From Guillardia theta CCMP2712 (lineage: Eukaryota > Cryptophyceae > Pyrenomonadales > Geminigeraceae): DNA of 22,676 nucleotides. Position 1 is the first letter of the stretch. The number at the start of each line of letters is the position of its first letter. The DNA lies in the NCBI RefSeq assembly GCF_000315625.1, contig NW_005434667.1, positions 148,674 to 171,349 of the forward strand, written 5' to 3'. Both the position numbers and the translations under genes were made by a program. Of the stretch, positions 1-9,460 are shown one piece after another. Under the pieces are notes generated by a model, which did not search any database, was not told the origin of the DNA, and worked only from the letters and a program-made list of their open reading frames with translations.

Positions 1-7
1 AGAGGAG

Positions 8-213
8 ATGGAGCAGATAAGAGAGGAGGAGGGAATAGAAGGACGGGAAGAAGGCGAGGACAGGAAATGGGAGAGTTTGACAGCAGGAGAGGAGGAGGAA
101 GAGAAGGAGGAGGAGAGGACGACGAGGGTTGAAAACGTTTCATCCTTGAAGGAGCAAGAGAAAGTGCGGGTGCAGGATGACACGAAGGAGCCGGAGCCGG
201 AGCCGGAGCAGGT

Positions 214-251
<38 letters not shown>

Positions 252-443
252 GGGAGAAGGAGAGGCCGGAGCCGGAGCCGAAGCCGGAGCCGAAGCCGGA
301 GCCGAAGCAGGAGCAGGAGCAGCCGGAGCCGGAGCAGGAGAAGCAGGAGCAGGAGCAGGAGCCGGAGCCGGAGCATGAGAAGCAGGAGCAGGAGCCAGAG
401 CAGGAGCAGGAGCAGGTACAAGAGATGGAGCAGGAGCAGGAGC

Positions 444-479
<36 letters not shown>

Positions 480-966
480 TGGAGGGGACAGTGAAGGAGG
501 AAGAGGAAATACAAAAGGGGTCCGTGATCGTTTTGCAAGAGGACGCAGCAGAGGAGAAGGACTGGCAGGGGACGGTGGGAAAAAGGAACGATACCGTACC
601 GGAGGGGGAGAAGGTTGACAGAGAGACAGCAGAGGAAGAAGGGGAGGGAAAGGTGGAGAAGGAGCAGGGAGAGACGGAACCCACGGAGAAAAATCGGAGG
701 AGAATGGAGGAGGAGGGGAGGGAGGAGAAGGAGGAGAAAGAAGAGGAGAGGAGAAAGGAGGAGGGAGAAGAGAAGAGGGAGGAGAAGGAACAGGAGCGAG
801 TTCATGGAAACGCGGAGGAGGAACCAACCAAGAGCAGGAAGGAGGCAGAGGAGGGGGTTCAGACGATCTCCTGCCTGCCCGTCATGAAGCTTCTCAACGG
901 CGGATACTGGAGCGACGAGAGCAAACAGACAAGACCCTTGATGCGCCCGCAAAGCAACGGATATGG

Positions 967-1012
<46 letters not shown>

Positions 1013-1351
1013 AGGGAGATCAGTAGCAACGGTGATTCTAAAGGAGGAGGATCGTTTGCCGTGAAAACGACGGCAAATACAGGAGAGGAGAGCGGCGAAA
1101 GTGGAAATGTGGGGGCCGGAGCAGCACCAGGAGCTGGAGCTGGAGCTGGAGCTGGAGCTGGAGCTGCAGAAGAAACAGGCGCAGCGGGTCTGGAGGAACG
1201 ACTGAAGGCTGCATGGAGGAGGATGGGACAGGTGACGTCGTGGAGCTACTGGACGAGGAGGAGGAAGCTGAGGAAGATGTGGAGCGGGATGTTGAACCTT
1301 CTACGGGGAGAGGAAACGTTCTGGGAAGATGCAATCAGCTCAATGATGTGA
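8..1351 (+). CDS. Repetitive acidic Glu/Gln/Pro-rich ORF (doubtful gene)
   Basis: An open frame of 447 codons begins with ATG at 8. The protein is mostly Glu, Gln and Pro in EQ and EPEP runs (residues about 60-160), then Glu/Lys/Arg-rich, then Gly-Ala runs (about 318-335 and 375-390) and a basic, Trp-containing end. Most of it is a direct translation of GGAGCA-type hexamers, which stay open in several frames, so openness is weak evidence. Residues about 290-315 are non-repetitive and look protein-like. Near the 3' end a second frame (about 1200-1380, stop at 1378-1380) gives a more natural acidic sequence, including DVVELLDEEEEAEED, so an intron or frameshift near 1170 is possible. The upstream end may lie outside the window. 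I recognise no family. It could be a disordered acidic protein or an expanded repeat with no product. Confidence 0.33.
204..480. repeat. GGAGCA/GGAGCC hexanucleotide repeat tract
   Basis: Imperfect tandem hexamers, mainly GGAGCA and GGAGCC with occasional GAAGCA, fill this stretch. The same hexamer recurs at 966-1010 and, on the same strand, at 19516-19640 inside an intron of the large minus-strand gene. A related GGAGCT run is at 1129-1166. Confidence 0.9.
966..1166. repeat. Second hexamer block: GGAGCA (966-1010) and GGAGCT (1129-1166)
   Basis: Two short uninterrupted hexamer arrays sit in the 3' half of the repetitive ORF. They are read in the ORF frame as Gly-Ala repeats, whereas the 204-480 array of the same unit is read as Glu-Gln. 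The coding phase relative to the repeat therefore changes within one ORF, which argues for independent repeat expansion. Confidence 0.85.
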
Positions 1352-1673
1352 GTGTGTATTATAGGCGAGATGAGGTATGAATGTAAGAGAGTAATAAAGT
1401 TGTTCGATGTGTTGAGAGCTGCAGGTGTTGGATTTGTTGGAGGTAGAGATGTTGAGAAGTGAGGTATGTGAGATGTAAGAAAGACAGAACAGGATGAATC
1501 AAGGATGAATGTGTTGTGGGGGGAGTGAAGAGTTCTGTGAGTTGTTGTGAGTTCTCGTTTGCATACTTTGTCATGCTCTTCATTAAAAGGTTGATTTCCG
1601 AAGCGAGGAGATGGTTCAGATACAAGGCGTTCACTTTCATAGGGAGAAAAGAATAAAATGTCTTCAAGGTCTT
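1352..1673. other. Gap between convergent transcription units
   Basis: No gene is supported here. The stretch lies between the end of the repetitive ORF (1351, or 1380 in the alternative frame) and the stop of the acyltransferase gene (1674 or 1817). It is moderately AT-rich and probably holds the 3' untranslated end of the acyltransferase transcript. The short minus-strand ORF that crosses it has no recognisable features. Confidence 0.5.
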
Positions 1674-1840
1674 CTAACAGAAGGAACAGAAAATGTTGGC
1701 AGGAATATCGGCATCATCATCATCGTCGTCGTCGTCATAGTCGTCGTTGTCATTATCATCATTATCATTGTCTCCGCCATCGTCATGTTCTTTCTTCTTG
1801 ATAGAGAGGGACTGTCTCATCGCAACTTCTTGCTTGTTGA
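1674..1840 (-). other. Alternative last exon of the LPAAT gene: short end or acidic tail
   Basis: After KSDNIAKGKK (exon end 1921) two acceptors compete. The one ending at 1841 (TTTTGACAG) adds STSKKLR and stops at 1817. The one ending at 1833 (GTCAACAAG) is also in phase and opens a 52-residue tail with a run of Asp/Asn (about 1718-1775), stopping at 1674-1676 and finishing in CSFC. The first acceptor has the better pyrimidine context. The second tail is partly an encoded GAC/GAT microsatellite. Confidence 0.5.
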
Positions 1841-4463
1841 CTGTCAAAATAACAAGACTGTCACGTAATACGTCAAGTAGATATAGATCGAAAAAGAAGG
1901 GAATAATGAAGATGATTCACCTTCTTGCCCTTTGCTATGTTGTCGCTCTTGATCTTTTCAAAGTCTTCCACCATGATGTTTCGAACTTTCTCCATCAGCG
2001 ACTGCAAGACATGTCAAGGCAGGTTAAAGGTGCATAACAAAATCCCTCTCCCATCACGCTGGACATCTCATAAAAACAAGCTTGCGTTCACTCTACACAA
2101 CAATCCCATCAATCCATTGACATGACATATCACATCTGATCCATCCACGATAACATCACACACAAACAGACATCTTCTCGGATAAAAAGTTTCTCAACCA
2201 TCCATCCTTACCTCAACAGAATTCCCAAATTTGTCTGGATAAATCGGCTCCAACGCCTGTTACTCTCAAGTCAAATTATCTCACACAGTTATAACTTGCA
2301 ACTTGAACCTTCAAGGTTATGTTCCAACCTCCCCCGTTGTAGATCGCAACTGTCATTCCCTGATTGCCATGGTCAGCCCTCTGCATCGTCGCGGGGTGAA
2401 AGACCTTTCCCGCAGTGAGGCAATCAGCAGACCCGTCGAGCACCTGGAGTTGATGACGTCAGCACAGTGCAACAAAGTAAGAGTTGTCATCATATGATCC
2501 TATCATCGCGAAACCAACCAGATGAAGAGAAGGAAGAGCAGGAAGAGGCAAGAGGAAGGAGAAGGGAAAGGGGAAGGGGAGGGAGAGGGAGAGGGAGAGG
2601 GAGAGGGAGAGGGCTGGCGAGAGGGAGAGCGAGAGGGAGAGGGAGCCGAGAGAGAGAGAGCAAGGGAAGGAATAGATTTGAAAGGAGGAGCTGGGGTTGT
2701 GAATGGGAGAGATGGAAGGGGTAGGGGTAACAAGCAGCGCAGAGGGAGATTGAGCAAGAAGCGAAGTTTGTGGTACCAAAGGAACAATCGGAACTTTTGC
2801 TTCCATAGCCAGGCTGTAAGACAACGGTCAATATCAAAAGACATTACAGAAGAAGAGGAGGAGGAAAAATTCAAAATCAACGAAAGAACAAGTTTGCACA
2901 CATAGAGCATCGATGAGTCTTACCTAAAAGCTCCGGGCTTGAAAGCTTTGATCTGTCCATCCGTACCTGAACAACAACAGAACAGAAGAAGAGGAGGAAG
3001 AAGGAGAGGAAGAGGAAGAAGAAGAGGATGTCAAGGACGAACAATATTGCCAATGATTTCTTTAGCATTACTTCTGGATCCTTCAGGGAAGAACACCAAC
3101 GAGTTTCCCGCCTTGAGATGTTTCTTGCAATGCTCAAACATTCTGCAGCATGTCTCAGTTCAGACAAGCGTTCATGCTCACTCTCCCTACTTGTGTACAC
3201 TGTCCTTGTCCCCTCGTTTCACAGGAACATAGTCGTTCATCCCTGCACACAACACGCGTTCAGGGCGGAGAAGCTGAGGGTCGATTGTAACTTACACATA
3301 TTCCATCCGATGAAGGGTATCATGAAGTTTGAGCTCTTGCTGCATGAGAGAAAACAAAACGAAATCAACAATGAAATCAACCTGCCTGTCTTCAGACGCG
3401 AGCAAGGTTCTCACCTTACCCACTTGAAATGTGTTTCTATCCCATACAACAACATTATGTCCGTTGTGCTCTGCAACCTCCGCTCAGAACCGCCTCCCAG
3501 TGAGCTTTCAACTTCACCTGATGGTTGCAAACAAAGATAACAGCGTTGTCTCTCACTTTCTTGATGTTTTCTCTCCCCAAGATCTTTACAGCACACTGTC
3601 AGCAACCATCGCAAGACTTGAGCAAAACAACACACCGTCGTCTGACAAAACGGATTCCAGTGATGGTAGTGGTACGCCCATTGTGTCGTCCACCAATGCT
3701 GCAAGTAGTCTTATAACATGTCTAAAGGATCTGAAGCAACAGCACCAGGAGGACCCTTCTCTCCCGATCATAGAACAGATGCAAGAGACTGCGAGCAGGA
3801 GAAAGGGTGAGTTGTGAAACAAGTTAACTCTCCCTCCATGTCACCGAATGAGGACTGCGATGGGAAAACCGATAAAGATAGTATGAAAGACAACGTAGCC
3901 CTGGCCGCTTGTGAAAAACGAAGACCATGGTGAAGGCGATGAAGAGGAGGAGAACGCAAGGAGGAGGAGGAGAAGAGGAGGAAGAGGAGGAAGAGGAGGA
4001 GGAGAGAAGGAGGAAGAGGAGGAGGAGGAGGAGAGGAGGAGGAGAGAAGGAGGGCGAGATTCAACTCTCACCCAGAACAAGATTGACATGAAAAGTGTCA
4101 GCGCCGTTCCAGGTTGGAAAACTGAAGAGTTTCCCTGATTTGCAATGTGAGTGGAGAAAGACACAGCCGAAAGATCATGAAGATGGAGGACACGTTCTCA
4201 TGTTGGTGATTGATATGATTACCATCCCGCTCTCGACTCGTCGACCGACAAAAATCTCCAAAAAAATCCCTTGAAAGGCACCGGGATATGTCACCCTATC
4301 TGTTGAGCAGACGTCAAGCAGAATCCAGAGGTCAAGAATGGATGAATGTTGTTGTTGCAGTGATAGAAGTTCTCTTCACTTGGACGAGGAGTTAAGAACG
4401 AAACATCACACGAGGGATCTGTTTGGTTTCATTCGACCTCGCTCTTTGCGCACTCTCCACCAT
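1674..4463 (-). CDS. LPAAT: 1-acyl-sn-glycerol-3-phosphate acyltransferase (LPAAT/PlsC family), about 15 exons
   Basis: LPAAT transfers an acyl chain to lysophosphatidic acid, making phosphatidic acid on a membrane. Exons on the minus strand: 4463-4412 (tentative start), 4121-4072, 3900-3845, 3788-3755, 3595-3518, 3470-3415, 3339-3296, 3242-3191, 3142-3072, 2966-2924, 2813-2777, 2443-2309, 2256-2212, 2001-1921 and a last exon from 1840 or 1832. All phases agree. Motifs in order: hydrophobic N-terminus (TALTLFMSILFW, IFIGFPIAVLIR) ending in YDRERR; CNHQSTTD, the catalytic H-x4-D, split by an intron; FMIPFIGWNMW; YVPVKRGDKDS; VFFPEGSRS; AFKPGAF; VPIVPL. These are the four family motifs in the right order. 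Length is about 285 or 330 residues, depending on the last acceptor. There may be a missing small exon between 3755 and 3595. The first exon is the least certain part. Confidence 0.9.
2560..2665. repeat. GGGAGA purine repeat in LPAAT intron
   Basis: A GGGAGA/GGGAGC-type tandem array lies in the intron between LPAAT exons 2813-2777 and 2443-2309. It is purine-only on the plus strand and produces several long shadow ORFs on both strands. Confidence 0.85.
3935..4055. repeat. GGA/GAG triplet-rich purine tract in LPAAT intron
   Basis: An imperfect GGA repeat fills most of the intron between LPAAT exons 4121-4072 and 3900-3845. On the transcribed strand it is a pyrimidine-rich run ahead of the acceptor at 3901-3903. 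Confidence 0.8.
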
Positions 4464-5212
4464 GTAACTTCTTGCACCTGATCAGCATGCGAACCTCCCC
4501 TGAATATTTATCCTCCTCTTCTTGTATTCGTCCTCTATTCATCTTTCCTCCTGATCATGTTCTATCCTCTCGCACTTGCCCTCTCCTCTCCCTCCCATCC
4601 TCCTCCTCCTCCTCCCCCTCTGCTCTCTGCCACATCGCCATCGTCATACGACCGATTTCGTAATTACCGTGACCCCCCTTCAAGCCCACCCCAAGAAATA
4701 TAATTTTCCGTTTCACTACCCCATATTTTCTCTTCTAAAGTACCCACCCTCTGGGTCAACAATGACACCCCACCCTGCTTCACGAAAGGGTGTCCTCCTG
4801 GGCAGGAATGTACTGATCGTGATGCTTGTTCCCCTGCTTGTCGTGCATGCTGCCGATCGTGTGGTTGTAGCAGAGGTTTTCGCTGCCTCCTCCTTTGCCT
4901 AGTATTCTGTTGAGGCGAATTAGTTGGTATTTCCTTTCCTCTTGCGTCTGCTCCGGTTTGCCTCTTCCGTTTCAGTCTATAAAGATCCACAAAGATCTAC
5001 ATGGCTGCGAGAATGAGTATGAGGGCCAGGAGAAGGAGAAGGACGCGGAGGAAGAGAAAGGGGAGGAGGAAGAGGAGGAGGAAGAGGAGGATTGAATCCA
5101 GAGACAGGAGACATGTAGAAGAGGGAAGAAGTCGAGCGGAGAGAGAGGCAAGACACATGAGGATATTTACAGCGGCTTCGTATATCATGTTCCTTACAAA
5201 CTACCCGCAGGC
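4464..5212. promoter_or_regulatory. Divergent intergenic region between LPAAT and NIPSNAP genes
   Basis: The two flanking genes are transcribed away from each other, so both promoters should lie here. I see no clear TATA box or other defined element. A CT-rich block lies at about 4500-4625 and a GA-rich block at about 5020-5095. A short plus-strand ORF (4762-4902, 46 codons) has a hydrophobic stretch (NVLIVMLVPLLVV) that could be a signal anchor, but it has no other support. Confidence 0.4.
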
Positions 5213-6880
5213 ATGTCTGTCGCCAGATCCATTGCTTCCTGCAGAGCAAGAAGCTCGTTGGGCTTGAAGTGCACAAAGAAATTCTTCTCCTCGGGCTCTG
5301 CAAAGGCAAGCAGCTTCGCTGCTCCTCTCATCTGACAGTCTTTGCCCCGTCAGAAAGGTTTCATCGAGTTGCGGCAGTATGACATAGCTCCATCGGGCCT
5401 CAAGGTTGAAACCACTGCTAGCTCAGCTCTTGCTCGCTGCTCCCTCATCTTCTCCTTTGATAGGATTACCTCCATGAGACGAGCCAGGCTTCAAAGTGAT
5501 CTTAACTGCGGCTCCTCTCATTTGACCTGAAAGCAATATCAGTGTTCGCAAGGAGCTGTTTGCCAGCAGCGGCTCGAAGTGGCTGGGATTTTTCACGACT
5601 GAGATTGGAGGTACAAGATGTGCAGCCACTGTCGTCCTCCTCACCTGCTTCTCCTCGTCTCCTGCCCTCTGCCTCCTCCTTTCCATCTAGCTCCCTCTCC
5701 TTCTCTACACCTCCCCTTCTCGCTCCTGCTCGTTCTTCACACCTCTCCTCCCCTACACTTCTCCTTCCCCACACCTCCCCTTGTCTGCTCCTCTCATTAT
5801 TTGCTCACTGTCAATACAAAGGAAACTTGAATCGGATGTTTCACATGTACTGGTATCAAGATTATGAGACAAGAGACCAGATTCGCGCGAAGGTCGCGTC
5901 AAAGTAAAGTCACTATGTACACCAGTGTTGTTCGGTTGAAGATCACGAGTGCAGTGATGCATGGAAAGCGTACCTCAACAAGGTGAAGCCTTTCATGATC
6001 GAGCAGAACAACATGGTGTTCCTCGAGGCCACGGACATACTGAAGGTCTGACGATTTCATCTCGTTCATGCGCTCGTTCTGAAGCAGCAGCGAAGGACGT
6101 TGGGTTGAAAGGAGCTGTGGACTATGAGAGCCCAGCATCCAAGGTGCATGCGCCTGAGGCCTGTCGGACCCTTCTGGCATCCTCACCTGTATTGTGCAGT
6201 CACTTGTGAGCTACGAACTTCGTCGATACCAGCTCAAGCTCGGATATCACATCGTTCCCCAGTTCCTCAAAAGCTACGGTGATGTGGCGCGCTAGCTTTG
6301 GAGTCACAACGCACATGACTGGGTTGTCAATCAGGTTGCGGGCTGCCTGACAAGCTGAGTGAGTTGAATCACCCGCCCTCTGTGTCCAAGACTCATTCAG
6401 CCATGCTTGTCAAGATGCGGATGATTCTGGGGCGAGCACGCTGGTGACGCTCCTCTACAGCGATTGTGGAACGCTCAACACTGTGAGGACGATTAGGAAA
6501 AGGACGTATCATATCCTGACTGAGTTGCTGTTGCGCTTGGCTGGTGCAGGTGCTGGAACTTTGGAGACATGAGTCGATCGAGCGCAGCCAAGATTCGAGG
6601 AAGGTGAGGAGAGGAAGAAAACGAGGAGGAGGAGCGGCATGGCAACAGAGCCAACTCAGAGTCCGCAGGCGTCAAGAAATGCCGAGGGATGGAAGAAATC
6701 CATAGCCGAGTAATTCTGATGACATGCTCGCCTTACTGTACAAGTGACATCGTGTAAGAATTGCAGAGATTGCGAACTCTTTCGACAATCAGGTAGAGAG
6801 AAACTTATGAGATGGCCATTGAACCACTCATCTTGTCTGAGCAGTTTCTCCGCCCGACAGCTTTCAGCCCATGGAAGTGA
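5213..6880 (+). CDS. NIPSNAP: NIPSNAP family protein, two domains, predicted mitochondrial
   Basis: Exons: 5213-5305, 5354-5404, 5464-5495, 5543-5610, 5822-5903, 5955-6048, 6200-6278 (or 6283), 6391-6482 (5' end uncertain), 6550-6603, 6669-6709, 6799-6880. Reading phase agrees throughout, giving about 255 residues, usual for the family. The N-terminus (MSVARSIASCRARSS) is basic, Ser-rich and non-acidic, typical of a mitochondrial presequence. First domain: FIELRQYDIAPSGLK, KWLGFFTTEIG, NRMFHMYWYQDYETRD, AWKAYLNKVKPFM. Second domain: YELRRYQLKLGYHIVPQFL, TLVTLLYSD, VLELWRHESIERSQDSRK, then LRPTAFSPWK at the end. NIPSNAP proteins are mitochondrial matrix or peripheral proteins linked in animals to mitophagy signalling; their biochemical role is unsettled. 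The first intron is GC-AG. The junction between 6278 and 6391 is the weakest, and a small exon may be missing there. Confidence 0.88.
6049..6199 (+). other. Intron between the two NIPSNAP domains, retention gives an early stop
   Basis: The donor is AAG|gtctga. If it is not spliced, translation adds one Val and stops at TGA 6049-6051, giving a product with the first domain only. Splicing to the acceptor at 6199 (attgtgcag) joins in phase 0 to SLVSYELRRY, the start of the second domain. The second domain is clearly NIPSNAP-like, so the spliced form is the expected product. Confidence 0.7.
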
Positions 6881-6889
6881 ATAAGAATC

Positions 6890-7944
6890 TCAGTTGCTAT
6901 CAGAGTCTGTTCCTGTCCCTGACGAATCATCATCTTCACTCTTTCTCCTACCTGAAATACTGTTGAGGAACAACACAGACAGACAACAACAAGTCAAACT
7001 ACCTTGCCTTGACTTCACCGACGCAGCAGGAATGTCACCTTGCATCAGCTCCCTTCTGGGCTCGTAACCTTTCGGTCGCAAACTGAAGGAAATGGAGAGG
7101 AGAGGAGATAAAAGAGATGAGAGAGATATGGAGTGAAAGGATCATGCAAGGGGGACGTGAGAGGAAAGAAGAAGTCAGAACAAGACCAGACAAGCATTTA
7201 GATCTCACCCTCCTCTCTCCTGCTCGAGTAGTTTCACAAGACCTCGGAACTCCGCATAACTGATCTGACCATCCCCTGCATGCCTCTCACTGGAATATGC
7301 GCATCTTTCATGGCCGTGCTCAGGCTCCGCACCATCAACGTCGACGCTCGACAGCATAGCGTCGACAAGTTCGTCGTCTCCTTCCTCCCCGATGCCTTTG
7401 AGCACCTTTACTAGGTCTGGTGCTCCTGGAGGGAGCGAGGAGACGGAGGTCACCGTCAGAGATAGTGGCGGGAAGGGGTCGACCAGGATTCGTCCCCTTC
7501 CAGAATTTCATCATCCTTACCGATGTATCCGTTGCCGTCAACGTCCAACTGATGCCAGGAGGTGAAAACGAGAAGTCTCAAGTGCACTTGAACCTGCTTG
7601 AAGACACTCCGAATGTCGTTCTCCAGTAAGAAATTCCCTCCCAGGCTGGCATGCAGTCAGGGTCCCCGACGATGCTGTCACAGCTCAACAAACCTCATCG
7701 CCTGAGCAATGTCATGATCTCTTTCATTGAATGCGAACCCGGGTGAGTCGTCCGAGCTTCGAGTATTGAAAACAAACCGTGTTAACAATCAACAGTGCAA
7801 TAGCTTGTGGGATAGCTTGTGGTCAAGAGAAGCAGGAGTGACGAGCAGAGGAAGCAGGAGGAGCCGAGCAGGAGGGCAGGAGGGCAGGAGGGCAGGAGGG
7901 CAGGAGCTATGTCTCGGTCACCTGGACCCGCTGCTGCTGCTCAT
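6890..7944 (-). CDS. Small two-EF-hand calcium-binding protein, 8 exons
   Basis: Exons on the minus strand: 7944-7922, 7756-7694, 7645-7594, 7548-7521, 7425-7333, 7275-7209, 7082-7003, 6951-6890. All phases agree and the product is 155 residues, ATG to TGA. Residues about 1-15 are Ser-rich. The first EF loop is DVDGNGYIGAPD: positions 1, 3 and 5 are Asp/Asp/Asn, but position 12 is Asp rather than Glu. The second is the fully canonical DVDGDGQISYAE, split by a 57-base intron after its first Gly. Each loop has a helix before it (NDIRSVFKQL; DELVDAMLSSV). A basic stretch (RPKGYEPRREL) and an acidic Ser/Asp tail (KSEDDDSSGTGTDSDSN) follow. It resembles one calmodulin lobe and probably binds Ca2+ in the cytosol. 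No enzyme domain is attached. It could be a regulatory partner of a kinase or cytoskeletal protein, but its partner is unknown. Confidence 0.9.
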
Positions 7945-9460
7945 TGTGTGCGTGCTGTGAAGGTCAACGGACGTCAAAGTTGTCATCTTTTAGTTGAGTA
8001 ATATAGTTGGTATGGGTTTCCCATAACGCCCTCAGCCTTTTACTTAAAGTTAAGTTAAAAATCAGTAAGAGGACAAGCAGGCTTGCCCCTGACAGTGACT
8101 CGAACCAACCCTCACATACTGCCCACTGCCGCAGTGTCCCCCAAACCTGCCAGCGATGTCGCCATGGGCCGCCGCTGAAGGAATGAGACGCACTGCGGCA
8201 TTCTGGAACGCACCCGCGATGATGGCAGCGAACGGAGTCGGAACTTGACTGACGAGTAAGTGGAGGACCGGATCATGGATCCTGCTCAGGAGATCGAGGT
8301 TATGGCATGACTGATTAGTCACGATGGGCCCCCGCCGGGTCGGGCCAGACGGCTGCAACTTGGCAACGGGTCTGTCCGGGCCCTCCAGCTAGCTTATCCG
8401 ACCAGCCGTCAGACCGTCGGGAGACTCAGATCGTTTTGCTTTTGTACGAAGTTTGAAGTACGTGGTTCTGTGTGGTACAAAAGGGGTTGCATCTTTGTAT
8501 TAACAAATATACTTAATATAATCATGGTTCAAATTTCTCTAAATATTAGAGGATCCTCATACAGATTTTAGATTAAATTAATTGCGAGTACTATCAGAGT
8601 CTACAGAACGATGTAAAAGTTTTATAAACATCCCCGGAACCAAAAAACTTTTGTTTTAAAATCGAGGTCATCCTGGTAGTGCTGACAATTTATCTATTAT
8701 TTTTCATAAAGAAAGGCGGCTGTTTAAAACTTTTAGAATGCTTCTTGTATGGGGAAAGAGAAGCGCCCGTCTCAACTAGTACCAAAATCCTTTTAAATCA
8801 TTTTTAATCCCCTTATTAACCTTTTTTTTTGATAGTAAAGATCGCAGCAAACTCTACCATGCACCTCCCATTTTCCCTTGCGCCTTCATCTCCTCCTTTC
8901 CTCTCCTCTCTCCCTCCCTCTCTTCCTCGTTTCCTCCACCTTCGAATCTTCTTCCTCATGCTCCTCATGTCCTCTATTCACACCTCAAACACTTTCTGTC
9001 CGGTTCTGTCCTCTCCTTAAACACAGTTTTGTTTGTCTCATTGCTGGCAGAATTCTCGTTCCTCGGTCCTCTTGTTCCACATCCTTGGTGTCATCTGCTC
9101 CTGGTTCTGTTCTTATACCCGAGCTTGACTCCATGACTATGATGACCTGAGCAGTGCCTCTTTCTCATTCCACTGCTCACGCAAACACTTCTTGGAATGA
9201 CTCTTTTCGTGTGAATTCTTTCGAAGCTCCTCCCCCGCTGTTCTGCTCTTGTTTTGTGCTGCTCTGTTTTTCCATCTGCATCTTCAAACATTGTGCGCAC
9301 ATTGCTGCTCGAGTCCAAGTCTCTGATAGCACGCGATGCGTCTCTCTGCCAGCCTCTCGATCCTCTTTGAAACATTGACATTTCCTTTGCGCAGTTTTGA
9401 CACAGAGCTCAGACAAGCATTCAACAAACAATCTTTTCCGTGACAAACAAACATTGAGAC
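7945..9460. other. About 1.5 kb without a supported gene
   Basis: This region separates the divergent EF-hand and small mitochondrial-type protein genes. It contains a 98-codon minus-strand ORF (8062-8358) with no recognisable domain, an AT-rich block (about 8430-8830), a CT-rich block (about 8870-8960) and ordinary sequence up to the next start. I found no exon pair with sound splice sites and protein-like content. Both flanking promoters should be at its ends. Confidence 0.5.
8430..8830. other. AT-rich island
   Basis: Base composition changes abruptly. The stretch is dominated by A and T (for example AACAAATATACTTAATATAA near 8502 and a T run at 8822-8830), while its surroundings are GC-rich. 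It has stop codons in all frames and no terminal repeats that I could see. It may be a decayed insertion, an organelle-derived fragment or a regulatory or replication-related element. Confidence 0.6.

Noticed and set aside
140-952. Minus-strand Leu-rich 270-residue ORF resembling a membrane protein
   Set aside because: It is the antisense of GGA/GGAGCA repeats; the Leu runs come from CTC/CTG repeats.
2522-2905. Gly/Glu-rich plus-strand ORF
   Set aside because: It translates the GGGAGA repeat of an LPAAT intron and runs antisense to LPAAT exon 2813-2777.
3296-3470. WD40 repeat on the minus strand (HNGHNVVVWDRNTF, then QELKLHDTLHRMEY)
   Set aside because: These strings appear in the wrong frame of two LPAAT exons. 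The LPAAT frame gives STTDIMLLYG and FMIPFIGW, continues in phase through all neighbouring exons and carries the complete family motif set.
3431-3817. Plus-strand ORF of 128 codons, protein-like, ending at a good GTGAG donor
   Set aside because: It lies antisense to LPAAT exons (3595-3518, 3788-3755), which contain the catalytic motif. Its apparent quality is a mirror of the real exons.
6049-6051. TGA as the end of the NIPSNAP gene
   Set aside because: A second NIPSNAP domain follows in phase after a normal intron, with the expected C-terminal FSPW motif at 6863-6874.
8090-8115. tRNA T-arm-like sequence (GGTTCGAGTCAC on the minus strand)
   Set aside because: The flanking bases do not form a T stem, and no matching acceptor or anticodon arm is found at the right distance.
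8062-8358. 98-codon minus-strand ORF
   Set aside because: No recognisable motif, no splice context and no good start context. It is kept only as a note in the gene-free region.
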